5,082 bases of DNA from Chloroflexota bacterium (GTDB taxonomy: Bacteria > Chloroflexota > Dehalococcoidia > JACPQK01), in the NCBI GenBank assembly GCA_016190535.1, contig JACPQK010000055.1, positions 1 to 5,082 on the forward strand, given 5' to 3'. The notes under the pieces were generated by a model. The model was not told where the DNA came from. It ran no database searches and was given only the letters and a program-made list of their open reading frames with translations. The translations under genes and the position numbers were made by a program. This document shows positions 1 through 5,082 of the stretch, one piece after another (position 1 is the stretch's first letter; each line of letters starts with the position of its first letter).

Positions 1-1
1 C

Positions 2-703
2 ATCGAGAGCGCCGAGCTCATCAAGCACGCCTCCAACTGCTTCCTGGCCCTTAAAGTAAGCTATATCAATGCCATCGCCAACATCTGTGAGCGGGTGGGA
101 GCGGATGTGACCAGAGTGGCCGAGGGCGTGGGCCTGGACCCCCGCATTGGCCCGGCCTTCTTGAGGGCAGGGACAGGCTATGGAGGCTCCTGCTTCCCCA
201 AGGATGTGGCTGCCTTCGTCCGCGTGGCCGAAGAGGCAGGCTACCATTTCGACCTCCTTCGGGAAGTGGAGCGGATTAACCAGGGCCAGCGCCGGTTAAT
301 GGTGGAGAAGGCCAAAGGGGCACTGTGGACCCTCCGGGGAAAGACCATCGGCGTCCTGGGCCTGGCCTTCAAGCCCGACACCGACGATATCAGGGAGTCA
401 CCAGCTATCGCCGTCATCCGCCTCCTCCAGCGGGAGGGAGTGCAGGTCCGGGCCTATGACCCTCGGGCCGGGGATAATGCCAGGTCCGTGCTGGAAGGGG
501 TGGCCTTCTGTGTCAGCCCCTATGAAGTGGCCCAGGGGGCCGATGCCCTGATGGTGCTCACCGAGTGGGATGAGTTCAAGGACCTGGACCTCCCCCGGCT
601 CAGGGGGTTGCTCCGCTCACCGGTGATAATAGACGGCCGCAATCTGTGGCCCCCCAGCCAGATGGCCCAGGAGGGCTTCCAGTACTATAGCGTTGGCCGT
701 TGA
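2..703 (+). CDS. ugd: UDP-glucose 6-dehydrogenase, C-terminal part (5' end outside window)
   Basis: Oxidises UDP-glucose to UDP-glucuronate in two NAD-dependent steps in the cytoplasm, supplying precursor for surface polysaccharides and other glycans. The frame is open from base 2, giving 233 residues; the N-terminal Rossmann (NAD) domain lies upstream of the window. Visible in order: the central helix AELIKHASN (residues 4-12 of the fragment), the catalytic-loop motif GYGGSCFPKD (59-68), and the C-terminal UDP-binding domain with GLAFKPDTDDIRESPA (120-135), LTEW (186-189) and DGRN (211-214). Lys8, Asn12, Cys64 and Asp68 have the same spacing as the catalytic Lys204, Asn208, Cys260 and Asp264 of the Streptococcus pyogenes enzyme, so the active site looks intact. 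The GTG at 95 is an internal valine codon, not the start. GDP-mannose and UDP-ManNAc dehydrogenases share the fold, but the motif wording fits UGD best. The TGA stop is followed by a 111-nt gap before purH. Confidence 0.93.
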   Translation: MESAELIKHASNCFLALKVSYINAIANICERVGADVTRVAEGVGLDPRIGPAFLRAGTGYGGSCFPKDVAAFVRVAEEAGYHFDLLREVERINQGQRRLMVEKAKGALWTLRGKTIGVLGLAFKPDTDDIRESPAIAVIRLLQREGVQVRAYDPRAGDNARSVLEGVAFCVSPYEVAQGADALMVLTEWDEFKDLDLPRLRGLLRSPVIIDGRNLWPPSQMAQEGFQYYSVGR

Positions 704-758
704 CCCCCTTCGGGGAGAACATACCGAGCAGATCCCCTGAGGGCGGTCCGCTACCCTG

Positions 759-767
759 TGCTATAAT
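759..767 (+). promoter_or_regulatory. Extended -10 promoter of purH
   Basis: TGCTATAAT: a perfect TATAAT hexamer at 762-767 preceded by TG with one base between, the extended -10 form used by the main bacterial sigma factor. No good -35 box sits 16-18 bp upstream, which is usual for extended -10 promoters. Transcription would begin near 774, giving a leader of about 40 nt that includes the AGGAGG site of purH. A second, weaker -10-like hexamer, TATACT, lies at 776-781. Activity is inferred from sequence only. Confidence 0.6.
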
Positions 768-803
768 CTCCACGGTATACTGGACATCCAATCCATTACT
801 CTC

Positions 804-809
804 AGGAGG
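804..809 (+). promoter_or_regulatory. Ribosome binding site of purH
   Basis: AGGAGG, a full Shine-Dalgarno match, ends 5 nt before the GTG at 815. It decides the start: the residues that follow (MRAILSVSDK) match the usual PurH N-terminus, and no ATG in this frame offers a better-placed alternative. Confidence 0.8.
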
Positions 810-814
810 CGGAA

Positions 815-2341
815 GTGCGGGCTATCCTCAGCGTTTCTGACAAAGCGGGACTCGTGGAGTTCGCCCAGGGGCTGGCAGGCCTGGGCTGGGAGCTTTTCTC
901 TACAGGGGGCACCCAGCGCGCCCTGGAGCAGGGTGGGGTGGCGGTGGCCGGTGTCTCCAGGCTTACGGGCTTCCCGGAGATCCTCGATGGCCGGGTGAAG
1001 ACCCTGCACCCGGCCGTCCATGCGGGCATCCTGGCCCGGCGTGGGGAGCCCCGCCACCGGGCGGAGCTGGCCCAGCACGGCCTGGGCACCCTAGACCTCA
1101 TTGCGGTGAACCTCTATCCCTTCCTTCAGACCGTGGCCCGTCCCGGTGTGGCCCTGGAGGAGGCCCTGGAGAACATCGACATCGGTGGGCCAACGCTCAT
1201 CCGGGCTGCCGCCAAGAACTTCCCCGATGTCATCGTGGTGGTGGACCCTTCCGATTACAGCACTGTGCTGGAGAGATTGCGGGGGAAGGGCCTCTCCCTT
1301 TCCCAACGCCGGGCCCTGGCCCGCAAGGCCTTCCAACACTGCGCCGTCTACGACACTGCCATTGCTCGCTACCTGGGGGTTGGGGACGAGTCCTTCCCAG
1401 AGGAGCTGAGCTTTGCCCTGCGCAAGGCCCAGGCCCTGCGCTACGGGGAGAACCCCCACCAGCAGGCCGCCTTCTACAGGGAGGTGGTGCCCGGCTCCCC
1501 TACCGCTAGCATTGCTACTGCCCGGCAGGTCTGGGGCAAGGAGCTGTCTTTCAACAACATCCTGGACGCCGACGCCGCCTGGACCACCGTGGTGGACTTT
1601 CCGATGCCCTCGGTGGCTATTGTGAAGCATACCAACCCCTGTGGTCTGGCCCATCACGCCAGCCTCATCCAGGCCTACCGGGGGGCCCTGGCCGGGGACC
1701 CGGTCTCCGCCTTCGGTGGCATTGTGGCCTGCAACGTCCCCATAGATGGTGAGGCAGCGCAGGAGATGGCCAAGACCTTCTTTGAGATAATCATCGCCCC
1801 CGGTTTTTCCCCCGAGGCCCTGAAAGTGCTTCAGGCGAAGAAGGATCTGCGGCTCCTTCAGCTCCCGGCGCAGTCTCCGGGCGCAGAGCTGGATGTGCGC
1901 CGGGTAACCGGTGGCTTCCTGGTGCAGACTCCCGATATGGACCAGGAGGACTCCGGCACCTGGAAGCTGGTGACCTCCCGGGAGCCTTCACCCCAGGAGC
2001 GCCCGGATATGGAGTTCGCCTGGAAGGCGGTGCGGCACATCAAGTCCAACGCCATCGCCGTGGCCAGGGGGGGCCGCATGCTGGGCATGGGGGCGGGCCA
2101 GCCCAACCGGGTGAACAGCGTGGAGCTGGCCCTGAAGCTGGCGGGGGCCGAAGCCCGAGGGGCGGCGCTGGCCTCCGACGCTTTTTTCCCCTTCCCTGAT
2201 AGCATTGAGCGGGCAGCCTCAGCGGGTATCACGGCCATTGTGGAGCCGGGGGGGTCGTTGCGCGACAGCGAGGTAATCGCCGCCGCCGAGAGGGTGGGCA
2301 TATCTTTGCTGTTTACCGGCAAGCGGCACTTCAGGCACTAG
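815..2341 (+). CDS. purH: Bifunctional AICAR formyltransferase / IMP cyclohydrolase
   Basis: Catalyses the last two steps of purine synthesis in the cytoplasm: formylation of AICAR with 10-formyl-tetrahydrofolate, then closure of FAICAR to IMP. The 508 residues match the usual length (about 510-530). The N-terminal MGS-like cyclohydrolase domain shows SVSDK (6-10), STGGT (29-33), GFPEILDGRVKTLHP (52-66) and IDIGGPTLIRAAAKN (121-135). The formyltransferase domain shows LRYGENPHQ (208-216), KELSFNNILDADAAW (242-256), VKHTNPCG (270-277) with the Lys271-His272 pair equivalent to the catalytic Lys-His of the human enzyme, DPVSAFGGIV (295-304), GAGQPNRV (426-433) and ASDAFFPFPDSIE (453-465), ending in the typical RHFRH. 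No motif is missing, so both activities are expected. The start is GTG at 815, set by AGGAGG 5 nt upstream. It is probably transcribed from its own extended -10 promoter; no other purine gene is in the window, and no PurR-like operator or purine riboswitch is evident in the short leader. Confidence 0.97.
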   Translation: MRAILSVSDKAGLVEFAQGLAGLGWELFSTGGTQRALEQGGVAVAGVSRLTGFPEILDGRVKTLHPAVHAGILARRGEPRHRAELAQHGLGTLDLIAVNLYPFLQTVARPGVALEEALENIDIGGPTLIRAAAKNFPDVIVVVDPSDYSTVLERLRGKGLSLSQRRALARKAFQHCAVYDTAIARYLGVGDESFPEELSFALRKAQALRYGENPHQQAAFYREVVPGSPTASIATARQVWGKELSFNNILDADAAWTTVVDFPMPSVAIVKHTNPCGLAHHASLIQAYRGALAGDPVSAFGGIVACNVPIDGEAAQEMAKTFFEIIIAPGFSPEALKVLQAKKDLRLLQLPAQSPGAELDVRRVTGGFLVQTPDMDQEDSGTWKLVTSREPSPQERPDMEFAWKAVRHIKSNAIAVARGGRMLGMGAGQPNRVNSVELALKLAGAEARGAALASDAFFPFPDSIERAASAGITAIVEPGGSLRDSEVIAAAERVGISLLFTGKRHFRH

Positions 2342-2363
2342 GCAGGGACTCTACGAGGGGAAA

Positions 2364-2391
2364 GTAAGGGCGGACGGCTGTCCGCCCTTAC
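2364..2391 (+). repeat. Perfect 12-bp inverted repeat (hairpin) between purH and ppcA
   Basis: GTAAGGGCGGAC at 2364-2375 and its exact reverse complement GTCCGCCCTTAC at 2380-2391 flank a GGCT loop, so the RNA can form a 12-bp, GC-rich stem with a tetraloop. It begins 22 nt after the purH stop and ends 44 nt before the ppcA start. On the plus strand no run of T follows (CTGTGTCCT), so it is not a standard intrinsic terminator; read the other way only TTT follows. It may still slow or end transcription, protect the purH 3' end, or be a copy of a dispersed palindromic element. The structure is seen directly; the role is inferred. Confidence 0.75.
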
Positions 2392-2425
2392 CTGTGTCCT
2401 GGACAGCGACATTAGTAACCCGTAA

Positions 2426-2430
2426 GAGGT
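2426..2430 (+). promoter_or_regulatory. Ribosome binding site of ppcA
   Basis: GAGGT ends 5 nt before the TTG at 2436 and supports that rare start over the in-frame ATG at 2460, which has no purine-rich site at suitable distance. Protein conservation agrees, because the residues gained (RKIPRC before MSTQHPDN) are typical of the family. Confidence 0.6.
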
Positions 2431-2435
2431 AGGTC

Positions 2436-3905
2436 TTGGAACGTAAGATACCCCGGTGCATGAGCACCCAGCACCCGGATAATGTGGCTGCGCCCTTCTT
2501 TGCCCAGTCCCCTGTCCTGGAGGGCGAGGACGAGATCGAGGAGGCCCACCAGGTCTTCTCTACCCTGGGCATGGACGAGCAAATGTGGGACTATGAGGGG
2601 AAAGAGGTGGACCACTATGTGGTGAAGAAGCTCCTCACCAGGTACGAGGAGTTCTTCCGCCAGAGGGTCCTGGGCCGGGAGGTCTTCCTCACTTACCGGG
2701 TCCCTAATCCCAGGGTGGAGAGGGCCGAAGGCAAGTGGCTTCTGGAGACGCTGCGCAGCATCCCCCGGAGCTACGACGTGGCACGGGAGTTCTACGGGGA
2801 GGGGGCAGTACCCCCTGTGTTCGAGGTCATCATCCCGATGACCATCTCTCCCCTGGAGCTAGAGCGAGTGTACCGCTACTACAGACAGCAGGTCGCGGGG
2901 GAGGAGGTGCTCTCCCTGATAGCGGGGGATGTGCCCATTGGCCAGTGGGTGGGGCAGTTCGAGCCCAAGACCATAAACGTAATACCCCTCTTTGAGGACA
3001 TCCCTCAGCTTGTAGGTTGCGATCAAATTGCCGGCGAGTTCCTCCGCACTCACCCGGAGATCCCCTATCAGCGGGTATTCCTGGCCCGGAGCGACCCTGC
3101 CCTCAACTACGGCTACGTGAGCGCCTTCCTGGCCCTGGAAGTGGCGCTGCTCCGGCTCCACCGTCTGGAGATGGAGTGGGGCAAGCCTATTTACCCCATC
3201 CTGGGGACGGGGAGCGCCCCCTTTCGGGGGAATCTGAAGCCCGGCAACGTGCGGAACTGCCTGGAGAGCTACCCCAGCGTGCAGACCTTCACCCTTCAGT
3301 CGGCCTTCAAGTACGACTACCCGCTGTCCCAGGTCCAGGGGGCAGTCCAAGAGATCCATTCCTTCCCGCGGGGAAAGCCCCGGGAGGTAGATGAGGAGAG
3401 GTCCCTGGGCATAATCCATCGTGCCTCCTCGACCTATCAGCAGAGGCTTCAGGAGGGCCTGGCTGACCTGGCGCTCTCCGTATCCCCCTGCGTGCCCTCT
3501 CGGAGGAAGAGGAAGCTACATATCGGGCTCTATGGCTACTCCCGGGGATTTGCCGGGGTCTCCCTGCCCAGGGCCATAACTTACTGTGCTGCCCTCTATT
3601 CCGTGGGGCTGCCGCCGGAGATTATCGGGCTGGACGGCCTGGCTGCGGAGGACTGGGCCTACCTCTCTCAGGACGCCAACTTTCAGGCGGACCTGAAGGA
3701 CTCCCTGGCCTTTGTCAACGAGGAAGTGCTGCTCCATTACCTGCCCGGGGCCAGGGCCATACTGGACCGGGTGGACTACCAGCCCCACCCCGAGCACAAG
3801 AAGCTGGCCCGGATGATCTATCAGGCCACCCGGGAGGGTATCCGGCCCGCCCTGATAGGGGGCATGCTGGAGGAGGCCGCCCGGGTCCGGGGCTTTTTGG
3901 GCTAG
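2436..3905 (+). CDS. ppcA: Phosphoenolpyruvate carboxylase, archaeal type
   Basis: Carboxylates phosphoenolpyruvate with bicarbonate to oxaloacetate and phosphate, refilling the TCA cycle and aspartate-family synthesis. At 489 residues it belongs to the short archaeal-type family (about 480-540), not the roughly 900-residue bacterial/plant Ppc. Motifs in order: KIPRCMSTQHPDN (4-16), WDYEGKEVDHY (51-61), FEVIIPMT (129-136), VFLARSDPALNYG (214-226), LGTGSAPFRGNLKPGN (256-271), TFTLQSAFKYDYP (284-296), GLYGYSR (364-370), and LPRAITYCAALYSVGLPPEIIG (378-399). The His-Pro of TQHPDN, the Gly/Arg-rich loop GTGSAPFRG and YSR are conserved blocks thought to form the active site. The frame is intact with no missing block. 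TTG is chosen as start because of GAGGT upstream and the conserved N-terminus; ATG at 2460 would remove KIPRC. The family is widespread in archaea and scattered in bacteria (for example Clostridium perfringens, Leuconostoc and Oenococcus). It is less sensitive to the allosteric effectors of the long enzymes. No clear own promoter is visible; it could be read through from purH. Confidence 0.93.
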   Translation: MERKIPRCMSTQHPDNVAAPFFAQSPVLEGEDEIEEAHQVFSTLGMDEQMWDYEGKEVDHYVVKKLLTRYEEFFRQRVLGREVFLTYRVPNPRVERAEGKWLLETLRSIPRSYDVAREFYGEGAVPPVFEVIIPMTISPLELERVYRYYRQQVAGEEVLSLIAGDVPIGQWVGQFEPKTINVIPLFEDIPQLVGCDQIAGEFLRTHPEIPYQRVFLARSDPALNYGYVSAFLALEVALLRLHRLEMEWGKPIYPILGTGSAPFRGNLKPGNVRNCLESYPSVQTFTLQSAFKYDYPLSQVQGAVQEIHSFPRGKPREVDEERSLGIIHRASSTYQQRLQEGLADLALSVSPCVPSRRKRKLHIGLYGYSRGFAGVSLPRAITYCAALYSVGLPPEIIGLDGLAAEDWAYLSQDANFQADLKDSLAFVNEEVLLHYLPGARAILDRVDYQPHPEHKKLARMIYQATREGIRPALIGGMLEEAARVRGFLG

Positions 3906-3928
3906 GGGTCGTATCCCCTTTGTCCCTC

Positions 3929-3937
3929 TGTTACAAT
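3929..3937 (+). promoter_or_regulatory. Putative extended -10 promoter of the GalT-like gene
   Basis: TGTTACAAT: TACAAT at 3932-3937 is one base off TATAAT and has the same TG-plus-one-base extension as the purH promoter. No convincing -35 is seen. Transcription would start near 3944, after the ATG at 3936 and just before the ATG at 3951, giving a nearly leaderless mRNA. Inferred from sequence only. Confidence 0.45.
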
Positions 3938-3950
3938 GGGTGGCGTGGCG

Positions 3951-5042
3951 ATGGAAGTCCCCTGCATCGCCGATCTCCCGGACCTGGTGTCGGCTCTGCC
4001 CAGGGCCGAGAGGGAGGCCTTTCGGCGTATCTTCGATGTGCGGGTGGTCTACGGCGAGCTAAGGCCTCCAGAGACTATGCACTCCTGGCTGATGAGACAG
4101 TTTGGCTCTGTGGCCTCGGTATTTCGCCAGAAGATAGTCCGGGTGACCAACCTGGTCACCGGCGACGGGGCCCTGTTCAATGAGTTGCGGGCACGTCGCC
4201 CCGTGGACGTGCGGGAGCGACTGGGCCTCAAGGCCCAGATCCTGGACGGCCTGCGCAACGACCCCCTGTCCCATCCCCTTACCGAGACCCCGGAGGACGT
4301 CTTTGGGCGGGTCAGAGGGAAACACTGCATTACAGCCAGCAACATCGCCAAGTACGATGGCCTCCACGCGATCGTTATCTTCGATGACCCAGACCCTCTG
4401 CGCTTCGATGAAGAGAGGGTGGCGGACTATGTGTGGACCGCCTGGCGCTGGGCACAGGCCGCCCACGAGTATGATCCCCTGGCCAGCTACTTCCTCTTCC
4501 TCTGGAACTGCTTGTGGCGGGCGGGTGCCACCCTGATCCACGGCCATGCCCAGGTGCTGCTGGCCCGCTACTATCATTACTCCCGGGTGGAGAGATTACG
4601 GCGGGCTGCCTTAAGCTATGGAGGAGACGGCAGGGGCAGCTACTTTGAAGACGTCTTCCACATCCACAAAGCCCTGGGACTGGGTTGGGAGCAGGAAGGA
4701 GTGCGGGTGCAGGTGTGTCTCTGCCCCGTCAAGGAGAAAGAGGTGATGGTCCTGGGCCAGGCTCTGGACGACAGGTACCTCAGCGTCCTCTATCGTGCGC
4801 TGGCCTGTCTCCGGGACCGCCTGGGGGTAAGCAACTTCAACCTGGCCCTGGTGACGCCTCCCCTCGGCCCCACGCAGGAGAGCTGGGAGGGTTTCCCTGT
4901 GATTGCTCGCGCTGTAGACCGGGGTGACCCGGAGAGCCGGGCCTCGGACATCGGCACCATGGAGATCTACGCTAACCCTGTGGTGGCCACTGACCCCTTT
5001 GTGGTGGCCCATGAGCTGATCCCCTACTTGGAGGCGGTATGA
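3951..5042 (+). CDS. GalT-like HIT-superfamily protein, probable nucleotidyltransferase or sugar-nucleotide phosphorylase
   Basis: Numbered from ATG 3951 (363 residues). The key signal is IHGHAQ (196-201), an HxHxQ motif preceded by RAGATL (190-195), as in the AGAT-x-x-HPHxQ active site of galactose-1-phosphate uridylyltransferases, where the second His (here His199) carries the nucleotide. Upstream, NIAKYDGLHAIVIF (131-144) resembles the GalT block NKYP...GxHEVIV; downstream, SNFNLAL (294-300), ASDIGTMEIY (331-340) and DPFVVAHEL (348-356) resemble GalT C-terminal blocks. Length fits GalT (about 330-360). The N-terminal CxxC zinc ligands of many GalT proteins are absent; the only close cysteines are CLC (256-258). 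Thus nucleotidyl transfer between a sugar phosphate and a nucleotide is likely, but the substrate (galactose-1-P, glucose-1-P or other) is unknown, and a phosphorylase role as in APA or ADP-glucose phosphorylases is possible. No signal peptide or membrane span is evident. The alternative start ATG 3936 (368 residues) lacks a ribosome site and lies in a -10-like box; GTG 3945 is also possible. The stop overlaps the next gene by ATGA, implying translational coupling with a glycosyltransferase. Confidence 0.7.
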   Translation: MEVPCIADLPDLVSALPRAEREAFRRIFDVRVVYGELRPPETMHSWLMRQFGSVASVFRQKIVRVTNLVTGDGALFNELRARRPVDVRERLGLKAQILDGLRNDPLSHPLTETPEDVFGRVRGKHCITASNIAKYDGLHAIVIFDDPDPLRFDEERVADYVWTAWRWAQAAHEYDPLASYFLFLWNCLWRAGATLIHGHAQVLLARYYHYSRVERLRRAALSYGGDGRGSYFEDVFHIHKALGLGWEQEGVRVQVCLCPVKEKEVMVLGQALDDRYLSVLYRALACLRDRLGVSNFNLALVTPPLGPTQESWEGFPVIARAVDRGDPESRASDIGTMEIYANPVVATDPFVVAHELIPYLEAV

Positions 5043-5082
5043 GCCGGGTAGATGTGGTCATCCCGGTCTATAACGAGGAGAA
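5039..5082 (+). CDS. Family 2 glycosyltransferase, N-terminal fragment (continues past window)
   Basis: Only 14 full codons are present: MSRVDVVIPVYNEE. The VVIPVYNEE string is the first beta strand and nucleotide-sugar-binding loop of GT-A family 2 glycosyltransferases (dolichol-phosphate-mannose-synthase-like and polysaccharide enzymes), which move a sugar from a nucleotide donor onto a lipid or growing glycan. The ATG at 5039 overlaps the TGA of the GalT-like gene (ATGA), and GGAGG at 5030-5034 lies 4 nt upstream, so the start is well supported and the two genes are probably co-translated. Acceptor, membrane segments and exact subfamily cannot be seen from this fragment. Confidence 0.75.
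   Translation, partial: MSRVDVVIPVYNEE

Noticed and set aside
704..717. CCCCC-TTCG-GGGG just after the ugd stop, a possible UUCG-tetraloop hairpin terminator
   Set aside because: Only 3-4 base pairs can form and no T run follows; too weak to call as a terminator.
776..781. Second -10-like hexamer TATACT before purH
   Set aside because: No TG extension and no -35 at suitable distance; the TGCTATAAT box just upstream is the better promoter.
786..795. Tandem ATCCA-ATCCA in the purH leader
   Set aside because: Two 5-nt units only; no sign of a wider repeat array or a known regulatory site.
1091..1657. Long open frame on the minus strand inside purH (188 codons)
   Set aside because: Lies wholly within the well-conserved purH frame, has no recognisable domain, and long antisense frames are common in GC-rich genes. 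The same applies to the minus-strand frames at 2859-3419 and 4059-4577.
2395..2405. Odd-centred dyad TGTCC-T-GGACA upstream of ppcA, possible operator or -35 (TGGACA)
   Set aside because: Short, and no matching -10 box lies at proper distance: the sequence 17 bp downstream (TAAGAG) matches TATAAT poorly and is too close to the start codon.
3904..3919. AGGGG (3904-3908) and CCCCT (3915-3919) with a 6-nt loop at the ppcA stop, followed by TTTGTCCCT
   Set aside because: A 5-bp stem with a broken T stretch is expected often in GC-rich DNA; not enough for a terminator call.

Overview
The window is a compact, GC-rich bacterial segment in which every gene is read left to right. It holds the 3' end of a UDP-glucose 6-dehydrogenase gene, a complete purH, a complete archaeal-type phosphoenolpyruvate carboxylase gene (ppcA), a complete gene for a GalT-like HIT-superfamily protein, and the first 14 codons of a family 2 glycosyltransferase. 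Gaps between genes are short (about 111, 94 and 45 nt), and no stretch of 300 bases lacks a gene. I see no tRNA, rRNA, CRISPR array, insertion sequence or phage gene.

The bifunctional PurH, the Shine-Dalgarno-led starts (including GTG and TTG) and two extended -10 boxes (TGNTAYAAT) point to a bacterium. The archaeal-type carboxylase is uncommon in bacteria. This mix of GC-rich genes and archaeal-type PEPC would fit an uncultured Chloroflexota (Dehalococcoidia-like) genome, but that placement is a guess from general impression, not a search result.

Region by region: 2-703 is the end of ugd, keeping the catalytic Lys, Asn, Cys and Asp. Bases 704-814 carry a strong extended -10 promoter and an AGGAGG ribosome site for purH (815-2341). 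Bases 2342-2435 contain a perfect 12-bp inverted repeat with a 4-nt loop, then the ribosome site of ppcA (2436-3905, TTG start). A second extended -10 box lies at 3929-3937, directly over the most upstream possible ATG of the GalT-like gene, whose start is better placed at 3951. That gene overlaps the following glycosyltransferase by ATGA at 5039-5042.

Functionally, the two ends concern sugar nucleotides and glycan building (UDP-glucuronate synthesis; a GalT-like nucleotidyl-transfer candidate coupled to a glycosyltransferase). The middle holds two housekeeping enzymes (last two steps of IMP synthesis; oxaloacetate replenishment). The separate promoters suggest neighbouring transcription units rather than one operon, apart from the GalT-like/glycosyltransferase pair. 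I found no clear new multi-gene system; the item most worth a second look is the GalT-like protein without the usual CxxC zinc ligands, coupled to a glycosyltransferase.
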